Below, piece after piece: positions 7,202-13,857 of a stretch of 14,780 bases of DNA. Each line of letters begins with the position of its first letter. Positions within the stretch are counted from its first letter, which is position 1. The DNA is taken from positions 1 through 14,780 of the forward strand of contig CAJPJR010000049.1 in NCBI GenBank assembly GCA_905369775.1. Reading direction: 5' to 3'. The notes under the pieces are model-generated. The model made no database searches, was not told the DNA's origin, and was given only the letters and a program-made list of their open reading frames with translations. The position numbers were made by a program, and so were the translations under genes. The stretch is from Prevotellaceae bacterium UBA1746 (GTDB lineage: Bacteria; Bacteroidota; Bacteroidia; Bacteroidales; Bacteroidaceae).

Positions 7202-7213
7202 GTGCGGCAGCTT

Positions 7214-7420
7214 TTAGAAGATGCCGGTGCTGTTGAAGTCCATGTCGTCGCTTTCGTCGGCGGATTGGTCGTCGCCCCAGATCGAAAACTGCTTCTCGAA
7301 GGTTTGGGCACGTCCGGGAGTGGTCTGACTGCTGCTACCGGTCTCGAGGCTTGTGAGCGTCATCAGGCCTTCTGTGGCCATGTTGTACTGCGTGAGTACG
7401 GGAGTTGTGTACTTTTTCAT
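7214..7420 (-). CDS. Small (68-residue) Bacteroidales protein with 'MKKYxxP' start and acidic C-terminus
   Basis: The protein starts MKKYTTPVLTQYNMATEGLM, continues TLTSLETGSSSQTTPGRAQT and ends in an acidic stretch (SIWGDDQSADESDDMDFN) and STGIF. The start MKKY-x-x-P, a central 'TEG(L/M)M...T' and a Trp followed by Asp/Glu near the end recur in many tiny Bacteroidales proteins of unknown function, as far as I recall; this is pattern memory, not a search. There is no signal peptide or membrane segment. An in-frame upstream Met (7528) would add 36 residues lacking the family start and crossing the hairpin at 7487-7523, so I prefer the ATG at 7418-7420. It lies 149 bases downstream of the secreted-protein gene on the same strand and may be its second cistron or have its own promoter. 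A possible role as a secreted or processed peptide is speculative. Confidence 0.7.
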   Translation of the reverse strand: MKKYTTPVLTQYNMATEGLMTLTSLETGSSSQTTPGRAQTFEKQFSIWGDDQSADESDDMDFNSTGIF

Positions 7421-7486
7421 CTTGATGATTGAGTTTAGTTGTTGAATATATTCTCGTTGTTGAATGCGGTTTCGATGAACGCGGAA

Positions 7487-7523
7487 ACAAGTAAATGCGC
7501 GAAGGGGTCGGGCATTTACTTGT
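7487..7523 (-). terminator. 12-bp inverted repeat between the secreted-protein and small-protein genes
   Basis: ACAAGTAAATGC (7487-7498) and GCATTTACTTGT (7512-7523) are perfectly complementary around a 13-base loop. On the minus strand the second arm ends TTGTTTCC, a weak T-run, 47 bases after the stop of the secreted protein. It could be a leaky terminator or attenuator, or an operator upstream of the small gene. The stem is AT-rich compared with the other terminators here. Confidence 0.5.
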
Positions 7524-7569
7524 CTCACGGTTCATAGAGTGGGGTTGGGCGCCGCAGGGCGCAAGGGCC

Positions 7570-9840
7570 TTAGCGCTGCAAGAACTTCTTGCCGTTTTGC
7601 ACGTAGATTTGTCCGGCCACGGGCTTCGTCACGCGGCGACCGCTCAAATCATAGATGGGCGCTTCGGCTTCGGAGGCAGTCTTCACGCTTTCGACGGCGG
7701 TCACACCCGGGAAGGCCAGGGCGGTGCGCGTGCCGGCCGAGGGAGCGGCGCTCACAAAGGCGCGCATGCCGCGAACGAAGGTAGGATCGACCTTGACGAA
7801 CTCACCATCCTGGAGCACGCGACCCTCTTGTCCGGCAGGAACTGCCGAGGGAGCGAAGCGGCCTTGGAAGGCATTGACGCTGATCGCGGGGGCGCCGTCC
7901 TCTTCATCGGAGTAAGTGAGCTGGATCGTCGTGGAAGCGGCGCCATAGAGCAGCACGGGCGTGTCGGCCGGGATCACATTGCCCTGAACCTGCGAGAGGT
8001 TGATGCGCTGGTGGGCGGTGTCGTATTGCGAAGCGACGTAGATTTCCACGCCGTTGGGCACTACCATGTCATAAGCGGGAGTGAAGGTGGCGAGACCGGC
8101 CGTGTTGAGGTGGACGGGCACGGATTCCACTTCTTCGAGCTGCAGGTGCGTGAGCACATCGCCCGTGTTCTTACCGCCCAAACCGTCGACACCCGGTTTC
8201 GAAGCCTCCTGATAGAGGTACATCGTGGCCGTTTGTCCGCCTTGTTTGACGTAGACCGCATATTTGTTGTCGGGCGTGGTGCCAAATTCCACGGTGCCGA
8301 AATTCGTTTCTCTGTAGTCGGCGAGCTTGGCTTGGCTGCCTCCGCTCAAGTACACGGCGCGGCCGGTGGAAAGCGACACGAGGTGCGAGCCGTCGTAGCC
8401 GAAGATCGTGCCTTCGTCGGTGCTGTCGGTCGTGGTTTTCAGCTGCCAAGCAGCGCCGTCGGTGGCGCCGTTTGCCGTGACATAGCGCTTGCCGTCGTTC
8501 GATTTGATCTTGAGGAACATGCCTTTCTTGGGCATATTCAGTTCATAGAACCGGTTGTCGGCGTGGGCAGAGAGGAGTTGCTGATATTCCTCGAGCGTGA
8601 GGGCCTCGTTATCATTGAGTTTATCTACGAGCTCGTTGACTTCGTCAGTAAACGTGCGCTCTCCGAGTTGCTCACCCAGGTCGTTGGGAGTGGGGAGGAG
8701 AGCAAAACGACGTTGGGCTGCGGAGAGCAGTGCACTGTCGTCGATGTCGTCGGCATTTTCGATCGTCCAAGTCGAGGCATTGTCGGCGTTTCCGCTGCCG
8801 GCTTCCCAACGAACCACATTTACCTTGTCGCTGGCCAGGTGCAGATAGTTCTTATCGGCGTTGTTGCTCACGTTGCGCAGCGAGATCGTGTTGTTCTTGT
8901 CGTTCGACTGCAGGTCGTAGCGCGTGGCATCGCTCGTGGTGGAGGGAATGGCTTGGTTCCAATTGGGCACATTGCCCAAGTTGCGGCCCGTCACGGCGTG
9001 TTGCAACGAGAAATTGTCGTTGTCGGCGTGATAGTTGAGCACGAACACGTCTTCTGCGCCGGGCGTTGCGGCGGCGTCACCGGCAGCCGCGAAGGTGGGA
9101 GACAGTGTGAGGTAGTTTTTCGCGCCGCGACCCGTGTTGGCGAAGCGCACTTTGTGGCCGTCGAGGGCTTGGCGGAAAGCTTTGAGCGCTGCGGCGTAGC
9201 CTGTTTCGTCGCTCGCGGCGTCGATGGCGTTGTTGGCGGCGGTGGCAGCCGAAGAATCCACAGCGGCGAGCGCTGCGACGCTCGATTTCACCAAGGCCTT
9301 GGGGTCATACAGGCGCCAAGCGGAGTTGCCGTCGTTGGCATCCCAGTAGCCCACGTGCTTGCCCGGGGCATAACCCTGGTAGAAGTTCCACGAAGCGATG
9401 GTGCCGTCCGTGATGGCGGCGCTGCCCACCTTGGGCGCGATGTCGAGCAGCGTGGCGTCGCTGCCGTTGTTGTTATTATAGATGTACCATTCGGAGGGGG
9501 TGTCCGAAAGGGTCACTTGGTCGTCGGCTTTCGGGGCCGTGGCACCGCCTTTGTTGGCGAACCACTTGCCGCTCTTCACGTCGTAGATCTTGTAAACGTG
9601 GTCGGTGGCGTTGACGGTCACGATGCGCACGGGCGAACCTGCGGCCCGGCCGGTGATTTGTCCGCCGTCGGTGTTGATGCGCGCGGCGAGGTTGTTGCCC
9701 AAGACGATGTACACGTCTTTGCCCGTGGTGTTTTCAGTGGGTACTGCCACCTGATCGACAGTGCGAACGGGGTTGGTCTGCGCGAAGGCCGTGGAGGCGA
9801 AGAGCGCAAGGGCGAATGCGGAGAGATATTGTTTTTTCAT
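7570..9840 (-). CDS. Secreted modular surface protein with sorting-signal-like C-terminus
   Basis: 756 residues. Signal peptide 1-20 (MKKQYLSAFALALFASTAFA), cleaved before QTNP. Three related stretches at about 42-182, 230-362 and 430-572 contain short beta segments with patterns such as YKIYDVKSGKWFAN, WYIYNN, NYLTLS, NYLHLASDKVNVVRWEA, WTIEN and KRYVTANGATDGAAWQL; this resembles ricin-type or beta-trefoil repeats (inference). An Ala-rich helical spacer lies near 184-228. Residues about 573-705 form a beta module (NTAGLATFTPAYDMVVPNGV, VIPADTPVLLYG) that I associate with Prevotellaceae secreted proteins. The end, IYDLSGRRVTKP then GQIYVQNGKKFLQR, resembles the conserved C-terminal tail of type IX secretion substrates and related surface proteins. 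The protein should be exported and probably surface-exposed, perhaps binding glycans; no catalytic motif is visible. A -7 box lies at 10048, about 200 bases before the start. Confidence 0.85.
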   Translation of the reverse strand: MKKQYLSAFALALFASTAFAQTNPVRTVDQVAVPTENTTGKDVYIVLGNNLAARINTDGGQITGRAAGSPVRIVTVNATDHVYKIYDVKSGKWFANKGGATAPKADDQVTLSDTPSEWYIYNNNNGSDATLLDIAPKVGSAAITDGTIASWNFYQGYAPGKHVGYWDANDGNSAWRLYDPKALVKSSVAALAAVDSSAATAANNAIDAASDETGYAAALKAFRQALDGHKVRFANTGRGAKNYLTLSPTFAAAGDAAATPGAEDVFVLNYHADNDNFSLQHAVTGRNLGNVPNWNQAIPSTTSDATRYDLQSNDKNNTISLRNVSNNADKNYLHLASDKVNVVRWEAGSGNADNASTWTIENADDIDDSALLSAAQRRFALLPTPNDLGEQLGERTFTDEVNELVDKLNDNEALTLEEYQQLLSAHADNRFYELNMPKKGMFLKIKSNDGKRYVTANGATDGAAWQLKTTTDSTDEGTIFGYDGSHLVSLSTGRAVYLSGGSQAKLADYRETNFGTVEFGTTPDNKYAVYVKQGGQTATMYLYQEASKPGVDGLGGKNTGDVLTHLQLEEVESVPVHLNTAGLATFTPAYDMVVPNGVEIYVASQYDTAHQRINLSQVQGNVIPADTPVLLYGAASTTIQLTYSDEEDGAPAISVNAFQGRFAPSAVPAGQEGRVLQDGEFVKVDPTFVRGMRAFVSAAPSAGTRTALAFPGVTAVESVKTASEAEAPIYDLSGRRVTKPVAGQIYVQNGKKFLQR

Positions 9841-10047
9841 ACGCCGTTTGTAGGTTTTTTTGCGTGCTCGGTTGGAGGCGTCCCGATCGCGAGGCGTGGG
9901 CGAGCCGGAACAGCGCGTGACCGTCGAGCAACTGCACGAAAGTCTGTGTTCGAATGAGGGGAACAGTTGTTAAGTCGGACGCAACCGGAGCAACGCGGAT
10001 TGAGGTAGTTGTGTGTCCGAAGGGGACACGAGACGTTGATTGCACGG

Positions 10048-10055
10048 CAAATATA
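10048..10055 (-). promoter_or_regulatory. -7 promoter box of the secreted-protein gene
   Basis: The minus strand reads TATATTTG followed by CCG, a perfect TAnnTTTG. No TTG lies 17-23 bases upstream. Transcription would start near 10041, giving an unusually long leader of about 200 bases. Confidence 0.5.
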
Positions 10056-10292
10056 AGCGCCGTCGGCCGATTGTGCACGATTTCCCCCCAATTTTTTCTC
10101 GCGTGTTAGACTTTATTGTGTGAATGCGCGGCATTTGCCAATTGTTCTGTGCAAAGCGCGGGGCGTTCGTCGCGCCTTGTCGTGGGGGGTGCGCGGGCGC
10201 TCGAAGCGAACGCGCGCAGGGCTGTGCCGCACGGGGCGAAAAGGCAACCCCGCCACGGCCCGAGGCGCCGAAATCGCAGTGCGCACCCATCG

Positions 10293-10348
10293 AAAACCCC
10301 GCCCGCTGCCTACCGACGGAAAGCATCCGACGACAGCAGCGGGCGGGG
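10293..10348 (-). terminator. Rho-independent terminator of the feo operon
   Basis: CCCCGCCCGCTGC (10297-10309) and GCAGCGGGCGGGG (10336-10348) form a perfect 13-bp stem with a 26-base loop. On the minus strand the stem is followed by TTTTCG. It lies 57 bases after the feoB stop codon. The loop carries a direct repeat of CCGACG. Confidence 0.87.
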
Positions 10349-10404
10349 CACACGCGGCGGCCCACCTCACGCCGACACCGCGCGCGGGCAAACAGACACT
10401 GCGC

Positions 10405-12576
10405 TCATTGCACCCAGCGCCACACGGTGGCGACGAGCACCGTGACCAACACGCCGAGCGAAAGCGGGAGCAACGCCGAGAGCGCCGTCCAGCGCCAGGA
10501 GCGCGTCTCCTTATATATAGAGTAGAGCGTCGTGGAACACGGGTGGTGTAGCAGACAAAAGAGCATGAGGTTCACCGCCGTGAGCAGATTCCAACCGCCC
10601 GCCAGCAGAATCTGCCGCGTCTGTTCGGCGCTGCCCTCCGTGAGCACGCCCGCACTCGCCGCGTCGGCCTGCCCCAACACCATGAGGGTGAGCATCACGA
10701 TGGTGGGCATCACGATTTCGTTGGCCGGAATGGCCAGCACATAGGCCAGCAGAATGATGCCGTTGAGGCCCATGTACCACGCCGGCGCGTCGAGCCAACC
10801 GATGAGGTGCGCCGCGATCGAAGCGCCGCCCACCTCGATGTTGCAGGTGAGCCAAATCAGCGCACCGGCGGGGGCGGCAAACGTCAACGCGCGCCACAAC
10901 ACGATGATGGTGCGGTCGATGAGTGAGGTGTAGAGCGTTTGCCAAAACTGCGGCGGACGATAGGGCGGCAATTCGAGGTGGAACGTCGACACTTGGCCCC
11001 GCAACACGGTGCGAGACAGCGCCCACGACGAGGCGAACATGAGCACAATGCCCAAAACCAGCACGCCGATCACGGCCACCGCCGCCACCGTCGGACCGTA
11101 TTCGCGGGGAAACGCCGCCGCCACGAAGAGCGTGGCCAAAAGGATCTGCGTGGGCCAACGACCGTTGCAGAGTGAGAAATTATTGGTCAGGATGGCGATG
11201 AGCCGCTCCCGGTCGGAGTCGATGATGCGCGTGGCCACCACGCCCGCCGCGTTGCAACCGAAGCCCATGCTCATGGTCAGCGCCTGTTTGCCGTGGGCCC
11301 CCGAACGCCGGAAGAGTTCGTCGAGATTGAAAGCCACGCGCGGCAGGTAGCCGAAGTCTTCTAACAGCGTGAACAAGGGGAAGAACACCGCCATCGGGGG
11401 TAGCATCACCGCCACCACCCAAGCTGTGGTCAGATACATCCCGTCGACGAGCAGACCGGTGAGCCATTCGGGCGAATGCATGGCCTCGAACGCCGAGCGC
11501 AGCGCAGGGTGGCCCCAACCCACCAGCAGCGAGTCGAGCCAGGCCGAGGGGTAGTTCGCGCCGATGATGGTGAACCAGAACACCAGCGAGAGCAACACGA
11601 GCATGATGGGGAAGCCCCAGAAGCGATGCGTGAGGATGCGGTCGAGCTTCACGTCGAGCGGCAAGAGCCCCTCGCCGCCGGGACGCCGAACGGCCGCGGC
11701 ACAGATTTCGCCCGCGCGAGCATAGATCTGCTCCATCCAGCGGTCGTGGAAGTTGTGGCCGATGGCCAGGTGTATCTCGTCGGCCAGGGCGTTGAGCTCG
11801 GGGGTGGCGTAGGCGCGCCGCACGCCTTCGTCGCGTTCCAGCAGGCGCGTGGCGATCCACTCGGCGTTGGACAGTTCGGGGTGGGCTTCACGCACCGCTG
11901 CGGTGAGGCGATTGACCTCGGCGGCCGTATCGGCCGGCAGATCGAAGCCGCGAGGGGGCCGACAAACGAAGGTGCCCGAGGCCACAGCGCGCACCGCTTC
12001 GAGCAGTTCACCGATGCCCCGACCCGAACGCGCCGAGGCGCCCACCACCGGGATGCCCAGACGCCGAGAGAGCGCCCGGAGATCGATGGAGATGTGGTTG
12101 CGCTCAGCCTCATCGATGAGGTTGACGCACAGCACCGCCCGATCGGTGATTTGCAGCACCTGCAAAACCATGTTTATGTTGCGCTCCAGGCGCGTGGCGT
12201 CGGCCACCATCACTGTCACATCGGGCTGACCGAAGAGAATGAAGTCGCGGGCGATCTCCTCGTCCTCCGAGGTGGAGGCCAACGAGTAGGTGCCCGGCAG
12301 GTCGACGATGCGATAGCTCTCGCCGCCGAAGTCGAAGAAGCCTTCGGCCTTGCCCACGGTCTTGCCCGGCCAGTTGCCGGTGTGCTGTTTGAGCCCCGTG
12401 AGGCGGTTGAAAACGGTGCTCTTGCCCGTGTTGGGGTTGCCGGCGAGGGCCACGACATAGCGCGTTTCGCCTCCCGTCTCGCCGTGGCGGCGCAGGGAGT
12501 GGAGCGAAGCGGTGGGACACGCGGCGCAGGCAGCGTGCGGAAGTGGAGCGGAGGAGGAAGAAGAGGGGGATTTCAT
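10405..12576 (-). CDS. feoB: FeoB-type divalent metal transporter (GTPase plus permease)
   Basis: 723 residues, inner membrane. The N-terminal G domain has G1 GNPNTGKST (46-54), switch I NWPGKTV with T73, G3 DLPG (92-95), G4 NLID (152-155) and G5 SAR (181-183). A helical bundle follows (about 195-305), then the permease with several hydrophobic segments beginning at FWGFPIMLVLLSLVFWFTII (319-338). Two conserved core motifs carry the transport cysteines, GFGCNAAGVVATR (C441) and SLCNGRWPT (C470). FeoB normally moves Fe2+; the 'NWPGKTV' and 'CNGR' forms resemble the subtype to which the Porphyromonas FeoB2 manganese transporter belongs, so Mn2+ is possible. The N-terminus has a serine run and a CAAC pair (17-20) before the G domain. 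The start ATG at 12574-12576 overlaps the TGA of the upstream regulator gene (ATGA), which indicates translational coupling. An upstream in-frame Met (12744) would lie inside that gene. Confidence 0.95.
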   Translation of the reverse strand: MKSPSSSSSAPLPHAACAACPTASLHSLRRHGETGGETRYVVALAGNPNTGKSTVFNRLTGLKQHTGNWPGKTVGKAEGFFDFGGESYRIVDLPGTYSLASTSEDEEIARDFILFGQPDVTVMVADATRLERNINMVLQVLQITDRAVLCVNLIDEAERNHISIDLRALSRRLGIPVVGASARSGRGIGELLEAVRAVASGTFVCRPPRGFDLPADTAAEVNRLTAAVREAHPELSNAEWIATRLLERDEGVRRAYATPELNALADEIHLAIGHNFHDRWMEQIYARAGEICAAAVRRPGGEGLLPLDVKLDRILTHRFWGFPIMLVLLSLVFWFTIIGANYPSAWLDSLLVGWGHPALRSAFEAMHSPEWLTGLLVDGMYLTTAWVVAVMLPPMAVFFPLFTLLEDFGYLPRVAFNLDELFRRSGAHGKQALTMSMGFGCNAAGVVATRIIDSDRERLIAILTNNFSLCNGRWPTQILLATLFVAAAFPREYGPTVAAVAVIGVLVLGIVLMFASSWALSRTVLRGQVSTFHLELPPYRPPQFWQTLYTSLIDRTIIVLWRALTFAAPAGALIWLTCNIEVGGASIAAHLIGWLDAPAWYMGLNGIILLAYVLAIPANEIVMPTIVMLTLMVLGQADAASAGVLTEGSAEQTRQILLAGGWNLLTAVNLMLFCLLHHPCSTTLYSIYKETRSWRWTALSALLPLSLGVLVTVLVATVWRWVQ

Positions 12577-13550
12577 AACGGAGTGACGATGATTTGGCGC
12601 GCTTGTTCGCGGCGCAACGCGATGGCCGTGCCGCGCACCACATAGGCCACGGGGTTGCCCAGCGGACTGCGCATGCCGACCGACACGCGCGAGCCGCGTA
12701 CGAAACCGAGATCCATCAGTCGGCGGCGCAAGGCACCGCGGCACGAGGGCGAAAGGCCTGCCACCACGGCGGTTTGCCCCTCGGCGAGCCGACTCATGCG
12801 GAAGGCGTCGGTGGGCACCTCGGCGGCTTCGGCCGGCGTGAGGGGGCGGAGGTCGATGGCGGCGAGGTCGGCGGCGGGCAGCGCGAAGTGTTCGCCCTCA
12901 TAGTCGAAGGCAAAGCTGCCCTCTGCGCTCGCAGCCACGCGCAACACGGCGTCTTTGGCCAAACCCGTGGCGGCAATGCGCGCAAAGCGCCGCGCGTCGT
13001 CGTCTTCGATGTGCACCACGCGTAGTAACGTCCCCGCTTCGGGCAGGCCCTCGGCCGCCGTGTCGCGCGCACCGGCGGGCAGGGCGGGCAGGGTGAGCCC
13101 GGCGGTGGGAATGGGGTCGCCGTGGGGGTCGAAAAGGGGGTTGCCCAGGAGCGAGGCCATGCGCTCGCGTTCGCGCGCATCGAGGCGGTGCTCCATGTGG
13201 TGGGCGCGTTCGTGCCACTCGGCGGGCGCATAGCCCGAGTGTTCGGCCAGATACTGCTCATAGATGCGGTGGGCGCGCATCAGCGCCAGGGCGTCGCGAC
13301 GACCCGCGGGGGTGAGGGCGACGCCTTCGGCCGTGATGTCGACACGCCCCTCGAGGGCGAGCCGACCCAACGTCTGGGCGGCCGTGTCGGACTCGAGGGC
13401 AAGCTGGGCAAACAGCCCGTCCCATGCCGAGCGCGGCAGGGTGCCGCCGGCTTCGAGCAGGGCTTTGAGGAAGTCTTCGGCGCGTTCGTTGCGACGGTCG
13501 TCTTGACGACGAACGAAGTAGCGGCGCAACCGGGCTAAGAGGGAGTTCAT
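12573..13550 (-). CDS. DtxR/MntR-like metal-dependent regulator fused to FeoA
   Basis: 325 residues. Residues about 20-85 are a winged-helix-like domain (NERAEDFLKALLEAG ... VALTPAGRRDAL). Residues 88-150 match the DtxR dimerisation and metal domain (MRAHRIYEQYL, EWHERAHHMEHRLD, NPLFDPHGDPIP). Likely ligands by alignment to DtxR are D26 (Met10 position), H94, E98, H113, H117 (Cys102 position), E120 and H121. Residues about 172-237 look like an SH3-type domain, and 251-325 match FeoA (MSRLAEGQTAVVAGL, RRRLMDLGFVRGSRVSVGMR, VAYVVRGTAIALR). FeoA normally assists FeoB, so one protein may both sense metal and support transport. The gene overlaps feoB by ATGA. The ATG at 13548-13550 is preferred; the open frame continues upstream to 13808, but that part is Pro/Arg-rich and precedes the -7 box at 13703. 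The recognition helix (DTAAQTLGRLALEG) has few basic residues, so DNA binding should be tested. Confidence 0.88.
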   Translation of the reverse strand: MNSLLARLRRYFVRRQDDRRNERAEDFLKALLEAGGTLPRSAWDGLFAQLALESDTAAQTLGRLALEGRVDITAEGVALTPAGRRDALALMRAHRIYEQYLAEHSGYAPAEWHERAHHMEHRLDARERERMASLLGNPLFDPHGDPIPTAGLTLPALPAGARDTAAEGLPEAGTLLRVVHIEDDDARRFARIAATGLAKDAVLRVAASAEGSFAFDYEGEHFALPAADLAAIDLRPLTPAEAAEVPTDAFRMSRLAEGQTAVVAGLSPSCRGALRRRLMDLGFVRGSRVSVGMRSPLGNPVAYVVRGTAIALRREQARQIIVTPL

Positions 13551-13702
13551 AGGCGGTGGACTGTGGGAGGGTGGGGCGACGGGGCGACTGCGAGGGGCGA
13601 AAGGCGGGGGAGCGAGCCGAAAGGCCCCTGTTATTGAGCGGAGCTTCCCCGTTTCGGCGCAAAAACGCGATGGTTTTCCCGCCTGCGCCGTGCGCGCCTG
13701 CG

Positions 13703-13710
13703 CAAATATA
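13703..13710 (-). promoter_or_regulatory. -7 promoter box of the feo operon
   Basis: The minus strand reads TATATTTG followed by CGC, a perfect TAnnTTTG. A TTG at proper -33 spacing is absent. It sits inside a short inverted repeat, TGCG and CGCA separated by the eight bases of the box, where a repressor could block it. The leader would be about 145 bases. Confidence 0.5.
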
Positions 13711-13745
13711 CGCAATCTTGCCGAATAGTCGAGTGCGACGCATCG

Positions 13746-13784
13746 AAAAAAGCCGCGGCCTCGGCGAATGCGAGCACGAGGCCG
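13746..13784 (-). terminator. Rho-independent terminator of the recombinase gene
   Basis: On the minus strand CGGCCTCG (777-784 side) and CGAGGCCG (756-763 side) form an 8-bp GC stem with a 13-base loop, followed by CGGC and a run of six Ts (13746-13751). It lies about 75 bases after the recombinase stop codon and isolates it from the feo promoter. Confidence 0.85.
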
Positions 13785-13857
13785 GCGTTGCGGAGGCGGG
13801 AGTGGCACCGAGGTCGCCGTGCGCTGACCCGCCGGCCGCCCTCCCCGTCGATGCGCC

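Larger units (their letters stand above)
9841..10404. other. Intergenic region: secreted-protein leader, its promoter, and the feoB terminator
   Basis: From left to right it holds the roughly 200-base untranslated leader of the secreted-protein gene (9841-10041), the -7 box at 10048-10055, about 240 GC-rich bases in which I see nothing, and the feoB terminator at 10293-10348. The leader contains a small hairpin near its 5' end (GTGTCC 10013-10018 with GGACAC 10024-10029) and a run of seven As in the transcript just before the start. I recognise no known riboswitch. Confidence 0.55.
13551..13857. other. Intergenic region between the recombinase and the feo operon
   Basis: It contains the recombinase terminator (13746-13784), the feo -7 box (13703-13710) and a leader of about 145 bases. 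In the leader GGGGCGA occurs three times in 28 bases (13573, 13581, 13594), which reads TCGCCCC on the transcribed strand. No palindromic DtxR- or MntR-like operator is obvious; the best candidate, TGCG-N8-CGCA around the -7 box, is short. No open frame of interest was seen. Confidence 0.5.

Noticed and set aside
6954..7213. Short open frames in both strands of the convergent region
   Set aside because: They run through the terminator and the hairpins, and have no consistent composition or start context.
7495..9957. An 820-codon open frame on the plus strand
   Set aside because: It is antisense to the secreted modular protein, which has a signal peptide and a recognisable C-terminus. Long antisense frames are expected in GC-rich coding DNA.
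9935..9975. tRNA T-loop-like GTTCGAAT
   Set aside because: The flanking bases do not form a T-stem and no acceptor or anticodon arms are present.
11476..12645. A 389-codon plus-strand frame opposite feoB
   Set aside because: FeoB motifs G1 to G5 are complete on the minus strand; the plus frame shows no family features.
12577..12744. 56-codon N-terminal extension of FeoB
   Set aside because: It lies within the FeoA domain coding region in another frame; the ATGA overlap gives a better start.
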